A stretch of 64,000 bases of DNA from B1 sp034439755 (GTDB lineage Bacteria > Bacteroidota > Bacteroidia > UKL13-3): NCBI GenBank assembly GCA_034439755.1, contig JAWXAZ010000008.1:1-64000 (forward strand), given 5' to 3'. How positions within the stretch are numbered: the stretch's first letter is position 1; every line of letters begins with the position of its first letter. The notes below the pieces were generated by a model. That model was not told where the DNA came from. It worked only from the letters and a program-made list of their open reading frames with translations, and did not search any database. Of the stretch, positions 49,513-57,925 are shown piece after piece. The translations under genes and the position numbers were made by a program.

Positions 49513-51870
49513 TTATTTTACGATAAAGTTTTTAGTAACCATACCTTTAGAATCCTCAAAAACAAGGATGTAAGCACCCTTGTTAAAGCCCTTCGTTTCT
49601 ATGCTTAAGCTTTTATCGTTCTTCTTTACTTGAACTAGCTCAATTAAAGTGCCACTATAATCATAAACACTAAGCTTACCACTTAGGTGCATAATGGGCA
49701 ATTCAATATTTAGGATGTCTTCGGTAGGGTTAGGGAATATATTCATTTCTCTCTTAGAATCAAGCACCGGCGAAACCGATGCTGTAAAATCTTTATACCC
49801 AAATGCATAATCACCTTTCTTTAAATTATTGACCCAAAACCGACCCACTTTATCTGTTTTACTACCTCCAGGTTGAAAGGTTAAATCTGTTTCTACAACA
49901 AAAGCTGTTTCGGCATTTGGTCTATATAACAGCACCAAACTGTCTTCGCTACCTTTTATTAATTCATTGTCGAGAAACCCGCCATTCTTGGTGCTTGGGG
50001 TAGAGCCATCATAATTAAAAAAGGCCGTAGCTTTAAAATTTTCGTCAAACAATCCATCTACATGCCAATACCTTTCTGCCGAGATTCTTATTCCAGGAAC
50101 CTGCTGCAAAGCAGAAAAATTGGGTCCAGCAAAATGGTGTTCGGTAAACAATAAAACCGAGTCGGTAACTTGTTGAACCGTTGCAGTAAACAAGGTATTA
50201 GAATAGGTTTTGGCGCCAGTACTTTTAATCCACTCTTTCTTAGTGGTTTTGGCTAAGGCTAATTTATTATTTTCATTCAAAGCCATAAAAGCAATATTGT
50301 TATCTAAATTTAATTCATTGCTTGCACTGCCATCCCAAGATGGCCTAATAGTAACAGGAAAATCAGTTTTATTGCCTTTTAAATCATATAAACTCAAAAC
50401 CACCTCTAAATAACTTGGCATTTCTGTTTTATGTCGGCGCATCACCTGGGTCTTTAGAACAAACACACCCGAAGATTTAGGTTTTAAGGAAACAATTTGC
50501 AAGTCCAAATCTCCGGCATCATAAATCCAAACATTAAAAAATGCCACCATATCAACTTTGGAGAATCCAGTAAAATAATCCATTAAATTAAAAGAAATCA
50601 CATCTCTAAATGGCAATGATTTTAAGTAATACCTACAAGCAGCAAAAAAGGCAGAATCGCCCATCATGCTCCTTAAAGTGTGAACCATAGCGCCTCCTTT
50701 TGTATAAACATGTGTGCCATATGTTTGGGCAAGTGGCACACCAGAAACTGGCAAGAATCCGCCATCTCTCACATGCGCCCAACGCAAATATTCAAAAATC
50801 TCATCTCCAATTTTGGCGTCATATGCATTTCTGCCATTTACGCATTCAAGAAACAAAGCCTCACAATAGCTGGCCCAACCTTCGTTAAGCCACATGTCGG
50901 CGGCAACGCGTGTGGTAACCAAATTTCCCCACCAATGATGCGACAATTCATGCGCCATTAAAGTTTCATAATTGCCCGTACCGTCCACCGCATACAATGG
51001 GTAGGATATATTACAAGCATGTTCCATTGCTCCCGAGTTAAACGGCACACCAACATATCCAATTCGGTCAAATAAATACGGTCCAAATCGCTCCTCAAAA
51101 CACTGCATGGCTTGGTTCAGCCTAGCAAAAGATGCCTTTGCTTTTAGGGTATCAGCCGCTGCAACAGCCAATACTATGGGGATGTTTCTTTGAATGCCTG
51201 CATAGTTACTGCTTACTAAAACATACTTGCTCACTGCTACGTTGGCAATATAGGTGGGTATGGTCTGACCCAAACGCCAGTTCCAAGTAATGGACCCATC
51301 TAAATGGTTTGTGGCCGGCTCTTGAAGTCCGCTACATACTGCCATAAAGCCTGAATCTGTGGTAATATGAAATTCATACGTTGCCCGGTCTATAAAATTA
51401 TCGTTGCAAGGAAACCAGCAGCGACCAAAGTTTGGCGGATTGGAACCCATACCAACTCCCATGTTAAAAGCATAATTTCCAGAAAAGAAAAATCCGCCCC
51501 AACGACTGTCCTTAACAGGTGATCCTTTGTAGTAAATATCAAACTGAATGCTATCGGCTTGGTAATATTCTTTGTCCAAAATAAAGCTTACGGTAGAGTC
51601 GGTATTTGTAAAGTTTACAGGCTTTCCTTTAATTAAAATCGAATCCACCCCAAGCTTTAATAAGTCGAGCGTAAGCGCACTGGTTTGATTAAAATTTATC
51701 AGTCCCGAAATGCTTGCTTTTCCCGAAATTTGTTTGTTGTCGATGTTTCTTAATGAAATGGACAAGTTGTAATGAGTAATATCCAAAGAATCAATTCTAT
51801 TTGCGAAAATTTGCCCGCTAAATGCGGCAAAAAAAAGGAGCAAGGCTATGCCGTTTTTATGTTTAATCAT
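49513..51870 (-). CDS. M1-family aminopeptidase with T9SS sorting domain
   Basis: The 785-residue protein has a signal peptide (MIKHKNGIALLLFFAAF...), an M1 N-terminal beta domain, the GAMEH exopeptidase motif (GAMEHACNISYP, about 280) and the zinc site HELSHHWWGNL...NEGWA (HExxH-x18-E, about 308-332). The C-terminus is a T9SS sorting domain (FPNPTEDILNIELP... FNKGAYILVFEDSKGMV). It is expected to be secreted through the type IX system and to release N-terminal residues from peptides outside the cell. GAMEH in place of GAMEN is common in T9SS-type M1 proteins. fdhD follows with no gap. Confidence 0.93.
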   Translation of the reverse strand: MIKHKNGIALLLFFAAFSGQIFANRIDSLDITHYNLSISLRNIDNKQISGKASISGLINFNQTSALTLDLLKLGVDSILIKGKPVNFTNTDSTVSFILDKEYYQADSIQFDIYYKGSPVKDSRWGGFFFSGNYAFNMGVGMGSNPPNFGRCWFPCNDNFIDRATYEFHITTDSGFMAVCSGLQEPATNHLDGSITWNWRLGQTIPTYIANVAVSKYVLVSSNYAGIQRNIPIVLAVAAADTLKAKASFARLNQAMQCFEERFGPYLFDRIGYVGVPFNSGAMEHACNISYPLYAVDGTGNYETLMAHELSHHWWGNLVTTRVAADMWLNEGWASYCEALFLECVNGRNAYDAKIGDEIFEYLRWAHVRDGGFLPVSGVPLAQTYGTHVYTKGGAMVHTLRSMMGDSAFFAACRYYLKSLPFRDVISFNLMDYFTGFSKVDMVAFFNVWIYDAGDLDLQIVSLKPKSSGVFVLKTQVMRRHKTEMPSYLEVVLSLYDLKGNKTDFPVTIRPSWDGSASNELNLDNNIAFMALNENNKLALAKTTKKEWIKSTGAKTYSNTLFTATVQQVTDSVLLFTEHHFAGPNFSALQQVPGIRISAERYWHVDGLFDENFKATAFFNYDGSTPSTKNGGFLDNELIKGSEDSLVLLYRPNAETAFVVETDLTFQPGGSKTDKVGRFWVNNLKKGDYAFGYKDFTASVSPVLDSKREMNIFPNPTEDILNIELPIMHLSGKLSVYDYSGTLIELVQVKKNDKSLSIETKGFNKGAYILVFEDSKGMVTKNFIVK

Positions 51871-52065
51871 ATGTATTCAAATATAAGGCAAAAAAACGAG
51901 CAATTTCTTATCCACAAATGAACTTATTTTTGTGGGAATTTTATAGTCTAAAATCGCCGCGAATACCTTATTTTGCAATACTTTGTAAGTTTAATAGAAA
52001 GAATTAAGAAAGCGAAACAAATCACTTTTTAATTGAACCTAAAACCCAGAGCAATAAATTAGATT

Positions 52066-54678
52066 ATGGCAGAAGATAGAATAATACAAATCAACATTGA
52101 AGATGAAATGAAAACCGCATACATCGATTATTCGATGTCGGTTATTGTGAGTAGGGCTTTGCCCGATGTTCGCGACGGATTAAAGCCCGTGCACCGTAGG
52201 GTTTTGTATGGTATGACAGAATTGGGCTTGGCTTCTAACCGTTCCCACAAAAAGTCTGCCCGTATTGTGGGAGAAGTTTTGGGAAAGTATCACCCACATG
52301 GAGATTCCTCTGTTTACGATGCCATGGTGCGAATGGCCCAAGAGTGGAACATGCGTTACATGTTGGTAGACGGACAAGGAAACTTTGGTTCTGTGGATGG
52401 CGATCCACCAGCTGCAATGCGTTATACGGAAGCCCGTTTGCGCAAAATGGCGGAAGAATTATTGACCGATATTGATAAGAACACCGTAGATTTTAGGTCG
52501 AATTTTGATGATAGTTTAACCGAACCAACGGTTTTACCTTCAAAAGTTCCAAATTTATTGATGAACGGCGCTTCTGGAATTGCCGTTGGTATGGCAACCA
52601 ACATGGCACCACATAATTTATCTGAATGTGTGGATGGTATTATTGCCTATATCGAAAATAGGGAAATAACCATTCCCGAGTTAATGAAGTATATTAAAGC
52701 GCCAGATTTTCCTACCGGTGCTACCATTTATGGATATGAAGGCGTAAGACAAGCCCTTGAAACAGGAAGAGGGCGCATTGTTATGCGTGCTAAAGCAGGA
52801 TTTGAAACCAGCAAGACTGGCAAGGATCAGATTGTAGTTCACGAAATTCCTTATCAAGTAAATAAGGCAACTTTAATTAAGCAAATTGCCGACTTAGTAA
52901 ACGAAAAAGTTGTTGAAGGAATTAGTGATGTAAGGGATGAGAGTGATAGGGAAGGAATGCGCATGGTGTTTGACCTTAAGCGCGATTGTGTGCCTAATGT
53001 GGTTTTAAACAAACTATACAAATATTCTCAACTACAAACTTCTTTTAGTGTTAACAATGTGGCCTTGGTAAAAGGTCGCCCAGAAACATTAAACCTAAAA
53101 GACCTTATCGTTCATTTTGTTGAGCATAGACATGTGGTGGTTATTCGCAGAACCCAATTCGATTTGGAGGAAGCTAAAAAGCGTGCCCATATTTTAGAAG
53201 GTTTACTTATTGCTTTAGATCACTTAGATCAAGTAATTGCCTTAATTAGAGCTGCCCGCACACCAGACGAAGCCAAGAATGGTTTAATGGAAACTTTTAA
53301 ATTGTCTGACATTCAGTCTAAGGCAATTTTGGACATGCGTTTACAGCGTTTAACCGGACTAGAACGCGATAAGATTAAAGATGAGTATAATCAAATTATG
53401 GAATTGATTGCTCGTTTAGAAGAGATTTTATCGAATGAAGCCTTGCGCATGCAAATTATCAAAGACGAACTTATTGAAATGAAAGATAAGTATGGCGATG
53501 AGCGCAGAAGTGTGATTGAGATGGTTGGCAATGAAATGAGTATGGAAGATTTAATTCCAGATGATGAGGTGGTTATTACCATTTCTCACTTGGGTTATAT
53601 GAAGCGTACCAGCTTAAATGAATACCGCACGCAAGCGCGTGGTGGCAGAGGTAGCAGGGGCGTTGCCAAACGTCAGGAAGACTTTGTTGAGCATATCTTT
53701 ATGGCCACAAACCACAATTACCTATTGTTATTCACCGAGCAAGGTCGTTGTTTCTGGCTGCGTGTTTTTGAAATTCCAGAAGGAGAAAAAACAAGCAAGG
53801 GCAGGGCTATTCAAAACCTCATTAATATTCCGGCAGAAGATAAGGTTAAGGCTTTCTTGAATGTAAAATCATTAAGCGACCCTGATTACCTAAGCACTTA
53901 TAACGTAATTATGGTTACCCAAAAAGGTACCATCAAGAAAACTACTTTAGAGGCTTATAGCCGCCCAAGAGCAAATGGTATTAACTCTATGAATGTGCGC
54001 GAAGGCGATACCTTGGTAGAGGCAAAATTAACCAATGGCACAAGCGAAATTATTATCGCTAGCCGCGAAGGTAAAGCCATTCGTTTTAATGAAAGCGGTG
54101 TTAGGCCAATGGGAAGAAATGCAACTGGCGTTCGCTCAATAAGGCTAGCAGATGGCGATGAGGTTATTGGAATGGTGTCTATTGAAGATCCTAAAGCAAC
54201 CAATGTGTTGGTGGTAAGTGAGAATGGAATGGGTAAGCGCACCGAGGTGGAAGCTTATAGAATTACAAAGCGTGGTGGAAAAGGCGTTATGGCCATGAAT
54301 GTGACCGATAAAACAGGTAAGCTAGTTTCTATTAAGGAAGTAGATGATACCAACGACATCATGATCATTAACAAAAGCGGAATTACCATTAGGTTAAGCG
54401 TAAGCTCATTGAGAGTGCTTGGAAGGGTAACGCAAGGGGTAAGATTAATCAATATTGGTGGTAAAGATGAAATTGCGAGTGTTGCAAAAATTAATTATAT
54501 CCCTGGCGATGAGGAGGTAGAATCTGTTGAGGAAGATGGAGAAATAGTAGAAGGATTTGAAGTGATTGCTGGCACAGAAAAGGATATTGAGGAAGTTGGA
54601 CCAGAGATTGTAGAAGAGGATGAAGAAGAAGAGGAAGAAGATGGAACAGAGGATGTTGGTCCAGAGGATAAGGAATAA
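52066..54678 (+). CDS. gyrA: DNA gyrase subunit A
   Basis: The 870-residue protein has the winged-helix and tower region with SVIVSRALPDVRDGLKPVHRR (about 24-44), the catalytic Tyr in AAMRYTEARL (Tyr about 124), the quinolone region KYHPHGDSSVYDAMVRMAQ (Ser and Asp at the usual sensitive positions retained) and a C-terminal beta-pinwheel with YRTQARGGRGSRGV as the GyrA-box-like element (about 519). A long acidic tail (EEDEEEEEEDGTEDVG) ends the protein. Together with GyrB it supercoils DNA. GyrB is not in the window. A terminator follows immediately. Confidence 0.95.
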   Translation: MAEDRIIQINIEDEMKTAYIDYSMSVIVSRALPDVRDGLKPVHRRVLYGMTELGLASNRSHKKSARIVGEVLGKYHPHGDSSVYDAMVRMAQEWNMRYMLVDGQGNFGSVDGDPPAAMRYTEARLRKMAEELLTDIDKNTVDFRSNFDDSLTEPTVLPSKVPNLLMNGASGIAVGMATNMAPHNLSECVDGIIAYIENREITIPELMKYIKAPDFPTGATIYGYEGVRQALETGRGRIVMRAKAGFETSKTGKDQIVVHEIPYQVNKATLIKQIADLVNEKVVEGISDVRDESDREGMRMVFDLKRDCVPNVVLNKLYKYSQLQTSFSVNNVALVKGRPETLNLKDLIVHFVEHRHVVVIRRTQFDLEEAKKRAHILEGLLIALDHLDQVIALIRAARTPDEAKNGLMETFKLSDIQSKAILDMRLQRLTGLERDKIKDEYNQIMELIARLEEILSNEALRMQIIKDELIEMKDKYGDERRSVIEMVGNEMSMEDLIPDDEVVITISHLGYMKRTSLNEYRTQARGGRGSRGVAKRQEDFVEHIFMATNHNYLLLFTEQGRCFWLRVFEIPEGEKTSKGRAIQNLINIPAEDKVKAFLNVKSLSDPDYLSTYNVIMVTQKGTIKKTTLEAYSRPRANGINSMNVREGDTLVEAKLTNGTSEIIIASREGKAIRFNESGVRPMGRNATGVRSIRLADGDEVIGMVSIEDPKATNVLVVSENGMGKRTEVEAYRITKRGGKGVMAMNVTDKTGKLVSIKEVDDTNDIMIINKSGITIRLSVSSLRVLGRVTQGVRLINIGGKDEIASVAKINYIPGDEEVESVEEDGEIVEGFEVIAGTEKDIEEVGPEIVEEDEEEEEEDGTEDVGPEDKE

Positions 54679-54695
54679 AATAAATAACACAATCA

Positions 54696-54735
54696 TAAAA
54701 AAACTCCGCAGCTTAATTGTTGCGGAGTTTTTTTT
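54696..54735 (+). terminator. Intrinsic terminator after gyrA, followed by a 15-mer variant
   Basis: AAACTCCGCA (54701-54710) pairs with TGCGGAGTTT (54721-54730), loop of 10 bases, then a T-run. The T-run leads directly into TTCGGTCTGATCCAA (54734-54748), a one-mismatch copy of the dispersed motif. Confidence 0.92.
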
Positions 54736-54748
54736 CGGTCTGATCCAA

Positions 54749-55403
54749 AGCTTTTAACTTGATTTGACGTCTAGATAATACCGGTTAAACAAAATATCAA
54801 AAGCATTGCTTCATAAATTATTCCATTACTTAAATTAAATTAGTCCAAAGGGCAATTTGATTTAAGTATGGTAAATCCCTAAAGACAAGATGTTTAGTCC
54901 AAATATTTTTGGACTAAAACATTTCCAATACCCAGGTGATACACTTTATGTGAATTTGCCTTTAAACATAAGATTGCATCACTCTTACTTTTCTTATAAG
55001 TTATTTGTCCAAATGCCATGCATAAGAACTGTTTCTAACAGCTAAATTCCTTTACCTTATAATCGCCATTGTGCCTATTAACGATGGTTTGAAACGAGGT
55101 TGAATACACCAAACTAATTATTTGATAAAACACATATTTTCCTGAATTCATGATTAAATTATTTTCAGTAAAATAAGGCTAGTAATTCCAAAAAAAACTC
55201 AAATCGTGTTAAGTTAAAAAACCTGGCGAACTCAATATTAACAAGCCTTTAAAAGAACTACTAATCAAAACAACGCAATGTTAGTAACAAAATAATAGTC
55301 CAATTTCGATAAATATCTCATTGTACTATTATTTTGTTATTTCGGCATTTACCCTAGTAAAATTATCAAATAGCTTTGGACTATTTAATAATTCCAATAG
55401 GTA
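54749..55403. other. 655-bp intergenic region with palindromes, no gene seen
   Basis: No supported frame. It holds an 11-bp perfect inverted repeat TTTAGTCCAAA-TATT-TTTGGACTAAA (54893-54918), a segment (about 54886-54910) resembling 4419-4443, and copy C of the palindromic element with a near-perfect 20-bp inverted repeat. It separates gyrA from the convergent M28 peptidase gene and looks like accumulated repeat debris. Confidence 0.65.
55276..55349. repeat. Palindromic dispersed element, copy C (inverted)
   Basis: The minus strand reads GCCGAAATAACAAAATAATA, then GTACAATGAGATATTT, matching copies A and B. Arms TAACAAAATAATAGTCCAAT (55285-55304) and 55320-55339 pair with one mismatch around a 15-base loop, so the RNA or single-stranded DNA could form a long hairpin. 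Confidence 0.8.
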
Positions 55404-56612
55404 TTATTTGTTGACCACTATTTTTTTGGTGACGCAGTGTTGGTTCGAACCGAATAAACTAACAAAATAAAGCCCTGGAGCAAAGTTTTCTGGGAGAATA
55501 AAATAGTTTTTGCCTTGAGATAAATCTTTGGCTTCAAATAAAATTTCACCTGTTAAATTGCTAATTTGCAGCTTGTTAAATACATTTAAATTCTCGCTTT
55601 TAATACAAAAATGATGGTCGATAGGGTTGGGATAAATTTCGAATTCTTTGCCACTTACAAGCTTAGGCAAGCCCGTTAATCCTTCTTGTGCAAATTCGCA
55701 TAATGCCATGATGGCCAGCTTACTCATGTTTACAAAATAGGGGATGTGAATGTTTTCAATACTATCCGAAAAACGATGCCAATTGGGACTAAAGTCATTG
55801 TCGTAATCTTCTGTTAAGCCAATGGCCGGAATATCCCTATTCCAAAAAGATTGGTGATCTGTATTGGGTTCACCCGGATTTTTAACGAATGATTTAAGTG
55901 GTAATTTGTGCTTCCCAATTACATGGTGCAGCCTATCTGCAAAGTCTAAGCTAAGCGGAACGCTTGGAGTCGCATGAATCATGGCCAATGAATCTTTGTT
56001 TCCATCCCATGCAATCATATCGAGGTTAATGACCGTAAGGAGCTCTGGCAAACCAGACCCGCCCGATGGAAAAGCTTTACTACCAATGAGTCCGGCTTCT
56101 TCCTCATCCCAAAAGGCCAATTGAATGGTATACGGAAAATCAATGTTCCTGAGAACACGAGCGGCTTCGAGCAATGCTGCGCAGCCACTGGCATTGTCGT
56201 CTGCTCCTTGAAAATTCGAATTTGTTCCACCCACGCAATCATAATGTGCGCAAAGCATAATCGATTTGTTTGGAAATTGGCTGCCCACTTTTTCTGCAAT
56301 TACATTTCTTCCAGTGCTGCTATAATCAATGTTTCGAATGGTAAAACCATAAGATGCACAGGTATTGGCAAGGTAAGTTGCTGCCAAAGCGTTGCCGCTG
56401 TGAAATGCATACCTAGATTTAATAAGTTGCGGATTTCCATTGATTATCACTTCCTTTTTCCCAATCAGTTCTTGCATAAAATTATACAAGGAGTCGGTTT
56501 TAACCAAAGACAACGCATTGCTGCAATTGCTCCTTTGTGCTATGTTAGTGTTGGTGCACAGTAAGCCAACAATGAGCAAACAAGCATAGTTTTTAAATTT
56601 ACAAAGACGCAT
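55404..56612 (-). CDS. M28-family metallopeptidase with T9SS sorting domain
   Basis: The 402-residue protein has a signal peptide (about residues 1-25) and the M28 co-catalytic zinc motifs: CAHYDCVGG (about 121-129), GADDNASG (about 135-142), FWDEEEAGLIGSKAF (about 165-179), VINLDMIAWDG and a late His in NTDHQSFW (about 249-256). A short C-terminal T9SS domain (YPNPIDHHFCIKSE ... FAPGLYFVSLFG) ends it. It is predicted to be an extracellular aminopeptidase or carboxypeptidase. A palindromic variant of the dispersed 15-mer (TTGGTTCGAACCGAA, 55440-55454) lies inside the sorting-domain coding part. Confidence 0.9.
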   Translation of the reverse strand: MRLCKFKNYACLLIVGLLCTNTNIAQRSNCSNALSLVKTDSLYNFMQELIGKKEVIINGNPQLIKSRYAFHSGNALAATYLANTCASYGFTIRNIDYSSTGRNVIAEKVGSQFPNKSIMLCAHYDCVGGTNSNFQGADDNASGCAALLEAARVLRNIDFPYTIQLAFWDEEEAGLIGSKAFPSGGSGLPELLTVINLDMIAWDGNKDSLAMIHATPSVPLSLDFADRLHHVIGKHKLPLKSFVKNPGEPNTDHQSFWNRDIPAIGLTEDYDNDFSPNWHRFSDSIENIHIPYFVNMSKLAIMALCEFAQEGLTGLPKLVSGKEFEIYPNPIDHHFCIKSENLNVFNKLQISNLTGEILFEAKDLSQGKNYFILPENFAPGLYFVSLFGSNQHCVTKKIVVNK

Positions 56613-56647
56613 AAAGCAAAGGTAGTTTATTCTTATATTCGCACTTC

Positions 56648-57652
56648 ATGTGCAAGTTAAATAAAAATATTTTCTTCTTACTCTTTTGCATCCTTGGCCT
56701 ATCGTTTAACGCTTTGTCGCAATATGCCCCGCAAGCTGGTATTGTTGGCACTACGGCCATTCACAAGGACAGTTCAATAATAAAGATATTCGACAATTAT
56801 GAGGGGCAATCAATAAATAGGGGCTGGCAAAATATTGCCGATACTAGTTTAGGTAAAGCGAGCGTAGGTTCTGTAGATAGCCTTGGAGATGATCCAAAAA
56901 GTTTCATGTTAAGTTTAGGTGATGGAGGAGCAGTTGAGTTTAAATTGCGCACACCAGTTTTAGATGGCCTTGGTCCCGATTTTGTGATTTTTGAAAATGG
57001 CTTTCCCTTTAGTTCTGATTCCTTTTTCTTGGAATTGGCCTTTGTGGAAGTAAGCGTTGATGGCGAAAAATTTTATCGATTTCCAGCCTACAGTGAAACA
57101 GATACTGCCGTTCAAGTTGGACCGTTTGGCGGGTTAAAAGCGCATCAAATCCACAATTTAGCAGGCAAGTATATTGCGCCTTATGGCGTTCCTTTTGATT
57201 TGAATGATTTAAAAGTCTCCTTAAAGAATGCTTCAATATCTTATATTAGAATTGTGGATGCGGTGGGTAGTATTAACCCCGCATTTGGGAGTAAGGATGC
57301 CAAAGGAAGAATAATTAACGACCCATGGCCAACGCCTTTCCCCTCGAGCGGATTTGACCTAAACGCCATTGGTTTTATCAATTTCCTTTTAGAATCAGTT
57401 AAGGAAGAAGGGAAGGAGCAAGTACTTGTATTTCCAAATCCAGTTAATATAGGTTCAAACCTGGAGGTAATTTTGCCCCAACAATTTTGCGCTATTTCTA
57501 TAACAGATATTTATGGTAACGAAGTTTATTCATACGCAGAAGCTAGTATAAGACACCGTTTTTCAGCCAATTTTGGTGAAGGATTGTATTTCATGAAAGT
57601 GACCAATACGCATCAAAAATCCTATATCACGAAAATCATCATTCAACCATGA
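56648..57652 (+). CDS. Secreted cell-surface protein with T9SS sorting domain
   Basis: The 334-residue protein has a signal peptide (hydrophobic residues about 7-21). The mature part, VDSLGDDPKSFMLSLGDGG, then PDFVIFENGFPFS (about 117-129), FVEVSVDGEKFYRFPAY and GGFDLNAIG-like GFDLNAIGFIN, matches a Bacteroidetes cell-surface family of unknown role, perhaps carbohydrate- or cell-contact related. The C-terminus is a T9SS domain (FPNPVNIGSNLEVILP ... EGLYFMKVTNT). It overlaps the following CWC gene by 4 bp. Confidence 0.8.
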   Translation: MCKLNKNIFFLLFCILGLSFNALSQYAPQAGIVGTTAIHKDSSIIKIFDNYEGQSINRGWQNIADTSLGKASVGSVDSLGDDPKSFMLSLGDGGAVEFKLRTPVLDGLGPDFVIFENGFPFSSDSFFLELAFVEVSVDGEKFYRFPAYSETDTAVQVGPFGGLKAHQIHNLAGKYIAPYGVPFDLNDLKVSLKNASISYIRIVDAVGSINPAFGSKDAKGRIINDPWPTPFPSSGFDLNAIGFINFLLESVKEEGKEQVLVFPNPVNIGSNLEVILPQQFCAISITDIYGNEVYSYAEASIRHRFSANFGEGLYFMKVTNTHQKSYITKIIIQP

Positions 57653-57843
57653 GCATAGAAATTTGCCCTAAATGTTCGCTAGAATTCGTTTGTAATGTGC
57701 AAGAAATAGCCAATTGTGCATGCAGCAAGGTTGGGCTTGAACCGAGGGTATTGAATGAAATAACGAAAGATTATGATAGGTGTTTATGCCCGACTTGTTT
57801 GCAAGAAATTGCTAAAAAATACGCCATAGATTTGCAAAACTAG
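57649..57843 (+). CDS. Cysteine-rich CWC-family small protein
   Basis: The 64-residue protein has CPKC near residue 6, further Cys at CNVQ and NCACSK (about 15-25) and CLCPTCLQE (about 48-56), the pattern of the Cys_rich_CWC family. It is probably a zinc-binding domain of unknown function. The ATG overlaps the upstream surface-protein gene by 4 bp (ATGA), so they are translated together even though one product is exported and this one has no signal peptide. Confidence 0.82.
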   Translation: MSIEICPKCSLEFVCNVQEIANCACSKVGLEPRVLNEITKDYDRCLCPTCLQEIAKKYAIDLQN

Positions 57844-57925
57844 CTGATGTAAGTTTGACATTAGTGGAAGTTCAATCGATTGGTTTATTATATAATTAGA
57901 AAATAAAACTTTCAACCTACCTAAA

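Noticed and set aside
54495..54692. Minus-strand serine-rich ORF at the gyrA end
   Set aside because: It is the antisense reading of the acidic Glu/Asp-rich GyrA tail; the Ser run is a codon artefact.
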